A stretch of 64,000 nucleotides of DNA, taken from an uncultured Desulfobacter sp. (GTDB taxonomy: Bacteria; Desulfobacterota; Desulfobacteria; Desulfobacterales; Desulfobacteraceae). Position numbers and translations under genes: made by a program. The stretch's first letter is position 1. Each line of letters opens with the position of its first letter. The stretch spans positions 3,666,501 through 3,730,500 of the forward strand of contig NZ_OY781882.1 in NCBI RefSeq assembly GCF_963677125.1, read 5' to 3'. Positions 42,206 through 50,682 of this stretch are shown here, in pieces. The notes beneath the pieces were generated by a model. That model was given only the letters and a program-made list of their open reading frames with translations. It did no database searches and was not told the DNA's origin.

Positions 42206-44370
42206 TTACCATCAACGGAACCCTGTCCCGGATTACATTTCAGAACCCGGAAAATCATTACACCGTTTGCCGCGTATCAGTGCCCAAGGTGGCCGATGCA
42301 ATCACCGTGGTCGGTCATCTACCCGGGGTGGCCCAGGGCGAACGACTCAAGCTCAAAGGTACATGGACCAGCCACCCGAAATACGGAGAACAGTTTAAAG
42401 CTGCCTCCTTTGAAGTCACCCTGCCCTCATCCTTAACAGGTATTCGAAAATATTTGAGTTCCGGTATCATTCCCGGTATCCACCAGGAACTGGCTGACAG
42501 GATCGTGGATACCTTTGGGGAACAGACTTTAGAAATCATTGAAAATGAGCCAGGCCGGCTTCTTGATGTATACGGCATCGGCAAAACCAAACAAAAAATG
42601 ATTGAAACGGCCTGGAATACCCACCATTCAGTTCGGCGGGTCATGGAGGTGCTGCAAGGCACTTGCATTGATTCGGCCAAGGCCGCAGTTATCCTTAAAA
42701 CATATGGGAACCACACCCTGGAGGTGTTGACACAGGATCCCTTTCGCATTGCCCGGGAGATTCCTGCCATTGGCTTTACTGCAGTGGATGAGCTTGCCAG
42801 GCAGCTTGATACGAAATGCCTGGCAGGAGAACGGCTCAAGGCTTGCCTGGTCTGCCGCTTGATGGATCTGGAGCAGGACGGCTATGTGTTTGAAGAGCAA
42901 GAAAGCCTGATCCGGGCCTGTGTCCAGAGAACAGGGGATACCGGGGATCAGCTTTTAGATGCGCTTAGGGATCTGGAAGAAGCCAAGGAAGTCGTAATTG
43001 AAGCGGACAAGGTTTACCTTGCCCCTTTGCATAAGGCTGAAGCCGGGATCGCCCGGCGGATCAAGGCACTTTTATCCATGCCAAATCCAGATTTCAGCAT
43101 TGATGAAGACTCAATCCAGGCCCAGGTACTCTCTGCCATGGCAGTTCAGTTATCCCAAGAGCAGCTGGATGTGGTGACCCGGATTATGGGGCAGAAAATT
43201 TCCATCATCACCGGCGGTCCCGGCACAGGTAAAACCACATTAATAAAGGCGCTGTGCGTTGTATTCAAAACCTTTCGCCTGAAGGTGATGCTTTCCGCGC
43301 CCACGGGTCGGGCGGCCCGGCGGCTCTCCGAAGTGACCGGACGCAAAGCCAAAACCCTTCACAAACTTTTAGGTTACAACCAGGACACCGAAACCTTTGA
43401 ACATGATTTCACTAATCCTTTGGACCTGGACCTTCTGGTGGTGGATGAAGCCTCCATGGTGGATACCCAGCTCATGTATCGTCTGACCGAAGCCCTGCCG
43501 GCCGGCAGCGGTCTGATTCTGGTGGGAGACACCTTTCAGCTGCCCTCAGTGGGGCCGGGTAATGTATTGTCGGACATTATTGCTTCGGCACAGGTGGCGG
43601 TGTTTCCCTTGACCCGCATTTTCCGCCAGGCCCGGAAAAGCCCCATTGTCATGCATGCCCACAGTATCCGAAACGGGCAGATGCCGGACATCAAATCGGC
43701 AACACCTGACCAGCCTTCCCAATTTTATTTTATTGAAACCGGAACCCCGGCCCGTGTGGCAGACACCATCTGTGAGCTGTGCCACCAAAGAATTCCAAAG
43801 GCCTTTCCCAATATCAGCGAAACCCAGGTTCTTACCCCCATGCACCGGGGAGAGGCCGGTACCATCAGTCTGAACCAACGGCTCCAGGCGGTTTTAAATG
43901 ATGCCCCCGGCGGTATTGAGTCCCATGGCCACACCTTTAAGACCGGTGATAAGGTCATGCACCTGAAAAACAATTATGAAAAAGAGGTGTTCAACGGAGA
44001 TATCGGCCGGGTAATTGAGACAGACAAATCCACGGGCCAGGTGCTTGTGGATTACGAGGGCAGAGTCGTAACCTATGATGTGCCGGAACTGGACGAACTG
44101 ACCCTGGCCTATGCGATCTCGGTTCACAAATCCCAGGGTTCGGAATACGATGGGGTTATCATTGCCCTGACCACGGCGCATTTTCCGCTTCTGCAGAGAA
44201 ATCTGCTCTACACGGCCATGACCCGCGGAAAGTTTCTTGTCATTATTGTGGGATCCACCCAGGCCTTTAAAACGGCCTTTGATAATAACAGGACCGCTTT
44301 ACGGCGATCCGGACTGAAAGGCCGTCTAAAAATCGGTTTAAAAACAGATGAATCGGCTGCAATTTCATAA
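42202..44370 (+). CDS. recD2: RecD2-family ATP-dependent DNA helicase
   Basis: The 722-residue protein lacks RecBC partners in this window and has the longer N-terminus of RecD2: an OB-like domain (GTLSRITFQNPENHYTVCRV) and helix-hairpin-helix region (YLSSGIIPGIHQELADRIV, LLDVYGIGKTKQKMI). The motor has Walker A GGPGTGKTT (K344) and DEAS Walker B (LLVVDEASMVD), plus motif III/IV (GDTFQLPSVGPG) and the final AISVHKSQGSEYDGV and TAMTRGK. It unwinds DNA 5'-3'. It overlaps gmhB by 4 bp and is 48 bp before the DUF945 gene. Confidence 0.94.
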   Translation: MITINGTLSRITFQNPENHYTVCRVSVPKVADAITVVGHLPGVAQGERLKLKGTWTSHPKYGEQFKAASFEVTLPSSLTGIRKYLSSGIIPGIHQELADRIVDTFGEQTLEIIENEPGRLLDVYGIGKTKQKMIETAWNTHHSVRRVMEVLQGTCIDSAKAAVILKTYGNHTLEVLTQDPFRIAREIPAIGFTAVDELARQLDTKCLAGERLKACLVCRLMDLEQDGYVFEEQESLIRACVQRTGDTGDQLLDALRDLEEAKEVVIEADKVYLAPLHKAEAGIARRIKALLSMPNPDFSIDEDSIQAQVLSAMAVQLSQEQLDVVTRIMGQKISIITGGPGTGKTTLIKALCVVFKTFRLKVMLSAPTGRAARRLSEVTGRKAKTLHKLLGYNQDTETFEHDFTNPLDLDLLVVDEASMVDTQLMYRLTEALPAGSGLILVGDTFQLPSVGPGNVLSDIIASAQVAVFPLTRIFRQARKSPIVMHAHSIRNGQMPDIKSATPDQPSQFYFIETGTPARVADTICELCHQRIPKAFPNISETQVLTPMHRGEAGTISLNQRLQAVLNDAPGGIESHGHTFKTGDKVMHLKNNYEKEVFNGDIGRVIETDKSTGQVLVDYEGRVVTYDVPELDELTLAYAISVHKSQGSEYDGVIIALTTAHFPLLQRNLLYTAMTRGKFLVIIVGSTQAFKTAFDNNRTALRRSGLKGRLKIGLKTDESAAIS

Positions 44371-44418
44371 AATTGCATTTCGATCCCCTATTTTTTAACG
44401 GGCTTGAAAGGACAACTT

Positions 44419-45750
44419 ATGAAAAAAATATTGATCGTTTTTATCTGCCTGGTGGTAATTTGTGCCGCCGGCCTGCCCATTGCCAACGGCATCATCATGG
44501 AAAAAACGATAAAATCAGCTGTTGTGAAAAACAACAAAAAAGCTGCCAAGACCGTGGCGACCCCGAATATCAAAATTCTTGAATACGAGCGGGGCCTGTT
44601 TTCTTCCCGGATAAAATGGCGCATTGAAAATCCCGGTGGGTTCCCCGGCAGGGATATGGGGCAACTGGTACTGGTTAATCAGGCAACACATGGATTTTTT
44701 GGTGTAACCTCACAAACAAATCTTCAAGAAACGCCTGGGTACATGCAATGGGTGAACACCCATTTAAACGGCAAAGATCCGTTATCCATTCAGACTCAAT
44801 TTTCTCTGACCGGCACCATGGTGTCCACAGTACATATGAATGCCTTTTCCATTGAAGAGAAGGGAAAAAAGATTGATATTCATACCCTGACGCTTGATGT
44901 TTCCACAGGCAAAGGATTCGAGACCCTGGATGCAAAAGGTCAGTGGAAAGGCGTGTCCCAGGGGGATGAATTTGTCATCGGGCCTGTAACATTTACATCT
45001 GATCTGGCGCAGCTTACCGACATGATCTGGACCGGCAAAAACACATTTTCACTGGCGCAGGTGAAAATAAATGACGGAAAATCAGATCCTGTAAATCTTT
45101 CCGGACTCAACGTCAATGTCAGCACCAATGCATCCGAGGATAAAAAAACACTGACCATGGTCACGGATTTCCATGTGGACGGCATTGAACTCGGGGGCAA
45201 GCAGTTGTCTGATTGGGCAGCGACCTTTAAGGTGAAACAGATCGATATAGCGGCCTTGGAACAGGGTATAGTCCTGTATTCAGGCATTATGGCCAAAGCA
45301 GGCCAACGTCTTGAAAAAGCCGGGGGAAATCCCGGTAATTTTCAGAAGATATTAAAGGCTGAAACGACCAGAAACGCGCCCCAGCTTATGTCTACGCTCA
45401 ATGAATTGCTAAAAACGGGCCTGGGCATAGAAATCGCAGACCTGGATATCGACCTGCCCGAGGGCAAGGTGGCCGGGAGTCTGGACCTCAGCCTAAAAAA
45501 AGATCTGGACGCCTCCAATATTTTTATGTTTGCCATGCAGCCGGACATGATCTTTACATTTTTTGAACTGGATGCACAACTGCATCTGCCCTATGCCCTT
45601 GCAGGCGGGATCCCGAATCTGACTGAACCGCTGTTCCCTGGAATGGTCACCGGTCTTTTTGTTGTTCAAGACGACCTTTTGGCTCTTGATATGCACATCA
45701 AGGAAGAAAAACTGTTTCTTAACGGAAACCAGGTGTTACTCAAGCAATAA
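44419..45750 (+). CDS. DUF945 (YdgA-like) family protein
   Basis: The start at ATG 44419 follows GAAAGGACAACTT; a TTG at 44404 would add a leader with no site. The 443-residue protein opens with a signal anchor (KKILIVFICLVVICAAGLPI) and a long soluble periplasmic region. It has the DUF945 pattern: VVKNNKKAAKTVATPNIKI near the start, repeated strand-rich modules with YERGLFSSRIKW, and a C-terminal helix/strand region with LPYALAGGIPNLTE. Function is unknown in the family; a role at the cell envelope is likely. Repeat copy 3 of family 2 begins at its stop codon. Confidence 0.82.
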   Translation: MKKILIVFICLVVICAAGLPIANGIIMEKTIKSAVVKNNKKAAKTVATPNIKILEYERGLFSSRIKWRIENPGGFPGRDMGQLVLVNQATHGFFGVTSQTNLQETPGYMQWVNTHLNGKDPLSIQTQFSLTGTMVSTVHMNAFSIEEKGKKIDIHTLTLDVSTGKGFETLDAKGQWKGVSQGDEFVIGPVTFTSDLAQLTDMIWTGKNTFSLAQVKINDGKSDPVNLSGLNVNVSTNASEDKKTLTMVTDFHVDGIELGGKQLSDWAATFKVKQIDIAALEQGIVLYSGIMAKAGQRLEKAGGNPGNFQKILKAETTRNAPQLMSTLNELLKTGLGIEIADLDIDLPEGKVAGSLDLSLKKDLDASNIFMFAMQPDMIFTFFELDAQLHLPYALAGGIPNLTEPLFPGMVTGLFVVQDDLLALDMHIKEEKLFLNGNQVLLKQ

Positions 45751-45845
45751 CGGCCATGGGCCGACCTGGTCTATCAGCACCCAGGCTCGCCCCACAACAA
45801 AACATGAAAGTAACTTAGCAACTTATTGATACTTTCATATAAAGT
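45750..45845 (+). repeat. Repeat family 2, copy 3
   Basis: The copy opens ACGGCCATGGGCCGACCTGG, shares core CCCACAACAAA, and ends in the hairpin GAAAGTA ... TACTTTC followed by ATATAAAG. It begins on the last base of the DUF945 stop and precedes the convergent regulator gene by 53 bp. Confidence 0.72.
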
Positions 45846-45898
45846 ACTTCTCTCTGCCGGGGTGATGCTGCCCCGGCAGCGGGCAAGAATCCAAAAAA

Positions 45899-46819
45899 TT
45901 ATTGCTCATCATCGTTAGCGGTTTCAGGATAAACCATTTTTCCGGTCATGGACAGGTCGTATCCCCCCAATTTATCGGCAGTTCTTTGAATCACCTTCCC
46001 TTTGAGCATGGCCAAAAACAATTGAACGCCCTGATCAAAAAAGTTTTCTTTATTGACAAAAAGATCAAAACGCTCCCAGTTTAAGGAAATGAAATCCAAC
46101 CCTAGAAGGTTGGCCACGAATCTGGTGCCCGGTGCGGCATGGGCGTTGCCGTTAAGTATGGCCAGGCCCGCATCCATATGCCGAGATACGCAGTTCTCAT
46201 ACCCATCAATGATTCCCCGCCCCATTCCAAACCGTTCTAATTCCCGGTCCAAAAGCTCCCGGGCGCCGGTTCCCAGACGATGATTGACGATGGTCACCCC
46301 CTTTTGGGACAGGTCTTTAACAGACGAAATCTTTAGGGGATTATTTTTTTGAATAATCAGGCCCTGTTCTCTATGGCACAAATTGACAACCGCCGGAGCC
46401 TGGGGCATTTCTTTATCCATAAACGAGACACCGATATCGCCGTGTTCATCTGTCGACCGGAAACAGGCAATATGACACAAATTCTTTTTCAGGGCGTTGA
46501 GTCCTCCCAGACTGCCGGCCAGGCCATACAGCGCCATATGTTCACTGTGTTTCAAGTTGAATGTACTGACCAAGGTTTCCAGCAGCAGGTCATCGACACC
46601 GGAAATCAGCACCAGTCCATGATAGGGCGGAAGCTTTCCTTGTTCCGGAAAATTTTGGGTACCGTTTTCAACCCATTGGCGGACAAGCTCAAGGGGGAAC
46701 AGCCATTTCCCCGTCACTTTAGAGGCCGGCAGGCCCTTGTCAGCAATCAGAGAATAGATCATTTTCTCATTTACATTAAGATATTTGGCCACCTGTCGCG
46801 TGGTAAGCATTTCGTCCAT
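45899..46819 (-). CDS. Regulator: excisionase-type HTH plus periplasmic-binding-like sensor domain
   Basis: Start ATG 46819 (MDEMLTTRQVAKYLNV) is chosen because the longer frame to 46876 runs into a family 2 repeat. The 306-residue protein has an N-terminal excisionase/MerR-like helix-turn-helix (LTTRQVAKYLNVNEKMIYSLIADKG, residues 1-60). The rest is a molybdate- or LysR-like substrate-binding domain of the PBP type (GLNALKKNLCHIACFR, GDIGVSFMDKEMP, VNLCHREQGLIIQKNNPL, VTIVNHRLGTGARELLD). Family members sense anions such as molybdate or tungstate. Which ligand is bound, and which genes are controlled, cannot be told. It is monocistronic. Confidence 0.82.
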   Translation of the reverse strand: MDEMLTTRQVAKYLNVNEKMIYSLIADKGLPASKVTGKWLFPLELVRQWVENGTQNFPEQGKLPPYHGLVLISGVDDLLLETLVSTFNLKHSEHMALYGLAGSLGGLNALKKNLCHIACFRSTDEHGDIGVSFMDKEMPQAPAVVNLCHREQGLIIQKNNPLKISSVKDLSQKGVTIVNHRLGTGARELLDRELERFGMGRGIIDGYENCVSRHMDAGLAILNGNAHAAPGTRFVANLLGLDFISLNWERFDLFVNKENFFDQGVQLFLAMLKGKVIQRTADKLGGYDLSMTGKMVYPETANDDEQ

Positions 46820-46853
46820 GTTGTCATGCCTTTGGGCTAATTGTTTCCATCTA

Positions 46854-46949
46854 ACGGCCATGGGCCAACCTGACATATCATCTGCCAGGCCCAGCCCACA
46901 ACAAAAATTGAGAGTAACCTAACAATTTATTGAAACTTTCATATACAAT
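46854..46949 (+). repeat. Repeat family 2, copy 4
   Basis: The copy opens ACGGCCATGGGCCAACCTGA, shares core CCCACAACAAA, and ends in the hairpin GAGAGT ... ACTTTC then ATATACAA. It lies immediately upstream of the regulator gene but faces the opposite way, and spuriously extends that gene's frame. Confidence 0.72.
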
Positions 46950-47297
46950 TTTGCTTACGGGTCAATAATGCAAGGATATGAATCGAACCAATATAATTTT
47001 TATAGCAAAAAAAAGATTGCTTTTTAAGACCTGATTTTCGTTTTGTTTGACAAACTTATGATGGGGAACTGCCCACTGGCACTTAAATGATATCGGGAAA
47101 AATGATCAAATTTATCTTGAATTAAAATTCAGTTTTAAATTTCCACATAGATTCTATAAATATTTAAGGAGATATCCGATTCGAATTAAATTATTTACGA
47201 ATCATTTCAGGCAATGGTAAGCATTTTATGTTTTATATTTTAGTCGGTTATCACAAGACATTAAAAAATTATCGCCCAATGGTTTCAAAGAAAAATT
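46950..47297. other. AT-rich intergenic region, no gene seen
   Basis: These 348 bp are clearly more AT-rich than their surroundings and hold no convincing open frame. A TATAAT (about 46996) and a TTGACA (about 47047) are present but without a good partner at the right distance, so I do not call a promoter. The region leads into two lipoprotein genes of similar composition. Confidence 0.4.
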
Positions 47298-48332
47298 ATG
47301 AATAATTTCAAACTCCGTTATGCAATTGCATACATCAGCACACTGATTATTGTTGCTGCTGCCTTTTGCGCATGTGCCGGCAAGCAGATAAAAAAAGAGA
47401 TCGTGTTTGAAATTGACAGTCATCCGCCCGGCGCTTTGTGTACACTGCATTATCAAGAGAAAGAACAGTTCGGTTCTCCCATAACAGTTATAGGCGAAAC
47501 GCCTTTAAAAAAAGAAGTATCTTTTTATACAGCTACAGATGTCTGGTTAAAAATTGAAAAGAGAGGGGTTCAACCTTTTGTTGCCAAAATCGACACTGCC
47601 CGGCCTGTGAAAATTTCTGCAACCCTGACACCGGCGGACGAAACTGTTTGTCCACCTAATACAACACAATTGTTAAACGAATCAGATGATATTCTCGTCT
47701 TAATGCCACGGATAAAGGTTATCGCTCGTGGTACTTTGGGTAATGAGACGTCCCAACAGGAAAATAATCGGATCTCAGGCATCATTGGCCGGGGGGTGAC
47801 GGCTGAGCTTCAAAAAACGAAACCGGCTCGACTGCTTGATAAAAAAAGTTCAGCCGGCAAACGATGCAATGCGCTGTGGCGGGATGGCAGAACCGCCATG
47901 GAAATTGTTGACCCTGTCCGTTTTTCATATGCTACTTGCCCTGTAAGGCTTGAAACGGCTTCCGGCCGGAAAAAAGCTTTAAAAATAGGCCGGGAATATA
48001 ATGCAAAGGCTGTTATGCTGATTTCTGGAAAGGTAGATTATGAACAGGGTTCGCTTGTGGCATCAAAAATCGGGCTGAATGTTTTGGGTACGGCAGCAAG
48101 TTTTGCCGGCGGGTACGGCAATGCCATGAGCAATAATCAAAGCTATTTCACTTATACGGTTTATACACCGCAGTTTACAGACGGAACCTGCATCAGTGCT
48201 TTGCTTGTGGATACCAATACAGGAGAAATCCTATGGATGAACAAAGGACTGTGGCACATAAATGATTTTTCCAAATCCGAAGATGTAAAAAAAATGATCA
48301 GGCAATTGTTAACAAATTTAAAGGGGGAATAA
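47298..48332 (+). CDS. Putative lipoprotein, unknown function (first of a pair)
   Basis: A 344-residue protein with a hydrophobic N-terminus (AIAYISTLIIVAAAFCACAG) and a possible lipobox with Cys at about residue 25-27. The next 80 residues resemble PEGA-type strands (FEIDSHPPGALCTLHYQE, GETPLKKEV, WLKIEKRGVQPFV). The second half has repeated strand pairs ending GEILWMNKGLWHINDF. The last 150 residues recall lipoproteins whose chain alternates with ‘VDTNTGEILW’, often in envelope or secretion-accessory gene pairs. I do not recognise the function. It is followed by a second lipoprotein after 6 bp. Confidence 0.7.
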   Translation: MNNFKLRYAIAYISTLIIVAAAFCACAGKQIKKEIVFEIDSHPPGALCTLHYQEKEQFGSPITVIGETPLKKEVSFYTATDVWLKIEKRGVQPFVAKIDTARPVKISATLTPADETVCPPNTTQLLNESDDILVLMPRIKVIARGTLGNETSQQENNRISGIIGRGVTAELQKTKPARLLDKKSSAGKRCNALWRDGRTAMEIVDPVRFSYATCPVRLETASGRKKALKIGREYNAKAVMLISGKVDYEQGSLVASKIGLNVLGTAASFAGGYGNAMSNNQSYFTYTVYTPQFTDGTCISALLVDTNTGEILWMNKGLWHINDFSKSEDVKKMIRQLLTNLKGE

Positions 48333-48338
48333 TTAAAA

Positions 48339-48920
48339 ATGAAAAAACAAGCGCTATTTGTTATTTGTCTCTTTTTGTTGTTTCCGGCTTGCACGCAGAC
48401 TGTAAAAATGCCGGAAAGCCAAGTATCGAATATTACACTGACGCAAAGGCATCATTTGACAGCGGCATTATATGCATCAGCAGAGTTGAAAAAAAACACT
48501 GACCAACAAACCAGCCCGTTAGATACGTTGTCTTTTCCTGTTGGCCCTCAGATGATAGGGATGCTTCAAAAAAATTTACCACAGATTTTCGATCAAGTCA
48601 TGATGACAGACCAAAAGAAACTTCCTCCGGAGGCTGATATTCTAATTGTGCCTGAAATTCTGTCATTTGAGAACCATATACCTTTCCCGGCTTACAATCC
48701 TCATACTTGCAAAATAGTTTCCAAAATCACCTGTTATGACAAAGGTGATAATATTATCTTCACCCAGACAACCACGGGAAATTCCCAGACCGGGGGAAAT
48801 CTATTTTCAGGATTCAAATCTCAGCAGTTAGCCGCTGAAGCCGTCCACCTTGCATTGGAAGATACGGTCAAACAGGCTCTGGAGGGCCTGTCAGAGGCAG
48901 ATGAGTTGGGTCAGGATTGA
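48339..48920 (+). CDS. Putative lipoprotein, unknown function (second of a pair)
   Basis: A 193-residue protein with a clear type II signal (ALFVICLFLLFPAC, Cys at residue 18). The mature part is small and mixed, with segments LPPEADILIVPEILSFENHI, CKIVSKITCYDKGDNIIF and a helical end (QQLAAEAVHLALEDTVKQAL). The ‘E-A-D-I-L-I-V-P-E’ strand is common in lipoproteins that associate with CsgG-like or LptE-like partners, but I do not assign it. It is 6 bp after the previous lipoprotein, so they are probably one operon. Confidence 0.7.
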   Translation: MKKQALFVICLFLLFPACTQTVKMPESQVSNITLTQRHHLTAALYASAELKKNTDQQTSPLDTLSFPVGPQMIGMLQKNLPQIFDQVMMTDQKKLPPEADILIVPEILSFENHIPFPAYNPHTCKIVSKITCYDKGDNIIFTQTTTGNSQTGGNLFSGFKSQQLAAEAVHLALEDTVKQALEGLSEADELGQD

Positions 48921-49051
48921 TAAACCGGAACAAATTTAGTATCACCACCTAGGAAAACGCGGTGATACAGCAACAATCTGTTCCCTGGGGGACTCGAACA
49001 GGATCACTCCCTTGCATAACCGACCCTGCAAGCGTTACAAGGCCTGATAAT

Positions 49052-49165
49052 TCAACCGGATTTACCATTTTTGTACTGGAATGCATCGGCGGGAATGGCA
49101 TCGCTCCAAACCACTGCCACCGGCTCAAACTCCGGCCTTAAATTTTTCACAATTGTACTTTTCAT
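49052..49165 (-). pseudogene. Truncated DUF169-family gene remnant
   Basis: With a good ribosome site (AGGAGAGCAGC before ATG 49165), this frame encodes 37 residues, MKSTIVKNLRPEFEPVAVVW and on to DAFQYKNGKSG, then stops. The start resembles DUF169 proteins, where VAVVWSD ... A-x-Q-Y-K-x-GK is followed by about 200 further residues. No continuing homology is visible after the stop, so this is a truncated remnant. Confidence 0.6.
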
Positions 49166-49187
49166 GCTGCTCTCCTATTTAATAAAG

Positions 49188-49421
49188 TTAACCTGCAAAA
49201 AAACAGATGGCTGCAAAGGCGCTGATAATGCCCAGCCCCTCTTTCAGGGTGATAGGTTCTTTTAGAACAATCCATCCCAGAGCAAGAGTGATTAACGGTG
49301 ACATTGAAGTGAACATGGCACTCATGGGACTGATGTACCGGGTGGTAATTTTGGGGATAAAGCTCCATACCCCCCAACATACCAGGGTCAGGGACGCAGG
49401 CAGAATCCATTGGGATATCAT
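49188..49421 (-). pseudogene. EamA/DMT-type transporter remnant with internal deletion
   Basis: The frame begins MISQWILPASLTLVCWGVWS and ends GLGIISAFAAICFFAG. These match the first and last quarters of single-domain EamA transporters (about 140 residues), but residues that should lie between TSPMSAMFTSM and SPLITLALGWIVLKEPITLK are missing, so about 60 residues including two helices are gone, in frame. The ATG (49421) coincides with the start of the SARP-type remnant on the other strand, marking a rearrangement junction. Confidence 0.6.
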
Positions 49422-50616
49422 TGTTATGGCCGGAAAGCGACCCGGCAAAGTCCAGAGCATCCCTTCGCAAGGCTCTCTCTCTTATAACAAAGGTGCTGGG
49501 TAAATCCTGGCTGAACATTGACAGGAAAACCATTGGTTTTGTGCCCCATGGAAACGTGCAGGTGGATGTGAACCGGTTCCTGGAACTTGCCGCCGTGCTC
49601 CCCCGGAACAAGGGTGGGGAAAAACCGCCCAACCCAAAGCAGATCAAGTTGCTTGAAGAGGCGGCCCAAATCAGCAAGTCCTCTTTTCTCTCGGGCTTTT
49701 ATCTCAAAGATGCCCCGGATTTCGATGACTGGCAGCTGGAACAATCCGAACGGCTGAACCGACGGACGGCTAACGTCCTGGAATACCTTACCCGCTCAGA
49801 GATGAGCCGGGTGCATATTCAAAGGCACTTTCCCATGCCCGGCAATTGGTTGCGCTTGACCCCTTGAATGAAAGGGGCCAGCGACTGCTGATCCGCCTTT
49901 ATGCAAAAACGGGGCAGCCCGGCGTTGCCGTCCGCCAATATGAAAAATGCAAAACCCGGCTGGCCCTGGAGCTTGCGAAAACGATTATGGATTGCTTTTC
50001 CCATGGGGTATTTTTTATCGGAATGGCAGGCTTAAGATCACCCGACGAGCTTGAAGGCGAACTGGTCAAGGTCTTGGAGCTTGCCTCGGATAAAAGAAAC
50101 CTGGGATGCAGTTGCCCTTTTTCTTTCCGCCGCCCAAAGGGTCAGGCCGGATGTGAAATTCAACAGAGATAATTTTCAGGCAATATCCGTCAGGCATGGC
50201 AGAGAGCCGTAGACCAAAAAGATCTTTCCGACCTGCTTCGTGCTGCAAAGGGGGTATACGTCTATTTTGACATGCATACCCGGTACCATGAAAGCCGTGC
50301 CCTGTTTCAACCGGCCAAAGCCCTTGTCATGGAAATGGCCCATTCCGAACCCTGCCCGGATATGGCCCTGATTCTCCTTTGCCGGCTGGATATGACTGCC
50401 AAGGAGCGGCTAACTGACCGGCAGTCATCGGAACTCAAGGAGATGGCCGAAAAATGTCTAAGGCTTGCCGTAAAGGGGAAAAACCGGTCCGGCCGGGCAT
50501 TTTCCCTGCTGCTGATAGGAGCTGTGACCCAGAAAGAAAAGGCATGGATCCTGCCGATAATTTCCAGCCTCCGGCCGACCAGGATACTTTTCATTGATCT
50601 GACACCCTCAACTTGA
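49421..50616 (+). pseudogene. Decayed SARP/BTAD transcriptional activator remnant
   Basis: Several frames carry pieces of one activator. First, LLWPESDPAKSRASLRKALS and IDRKTIGFVPHG to FLSGFYLKDAPDFDDWQLE (49421-49860), a DNA-binding domain end and BTAD start. Next, after a frame change near 49840, LVALDPLNERGQRLLIRLYA and AVRQYEKCKTRLALEL (49846-49975), the BTAD core. Further downstream are helical pieces (50041-50172 and 50272-50616) that look like ATPase/TPR fragments. The N-terminal half of the DNA-binding domain is missing. The related intact gene at 50683 lies 67 bp further on. Confidence 0.65.
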
Positions 50617-50682
50617 AATCCGGTTAATCTTTTTATAGTATCCCCGTCAACAGGCAACGACTAACATTCGGGTTGCAGGGTC

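Noticed and set aside
46820..46876. N-terminal extension of the HTH-PBP regulator
   Set aside because: The extra codons come from a family 2 repeat and have no ribosome site; ATG 46819 gives a standard HTH start.
47075..47095. Sigma-54 promoter (TGGCAC near 47078)
   Set aside because: The TTGC element at the required spacing is missing.
48950..49050. tRNA-like segment (GTTCGAGTCCC on the minus strand)
   Set aside because: No acceptor, D or anticodon stems can be built around it; it resembles a T-loop by chance.
49207..49503. 98-codon plus-strand frame over the EamA remnant
   Set aside because: It is antisense to recognisable EamA sequence and has no family features.
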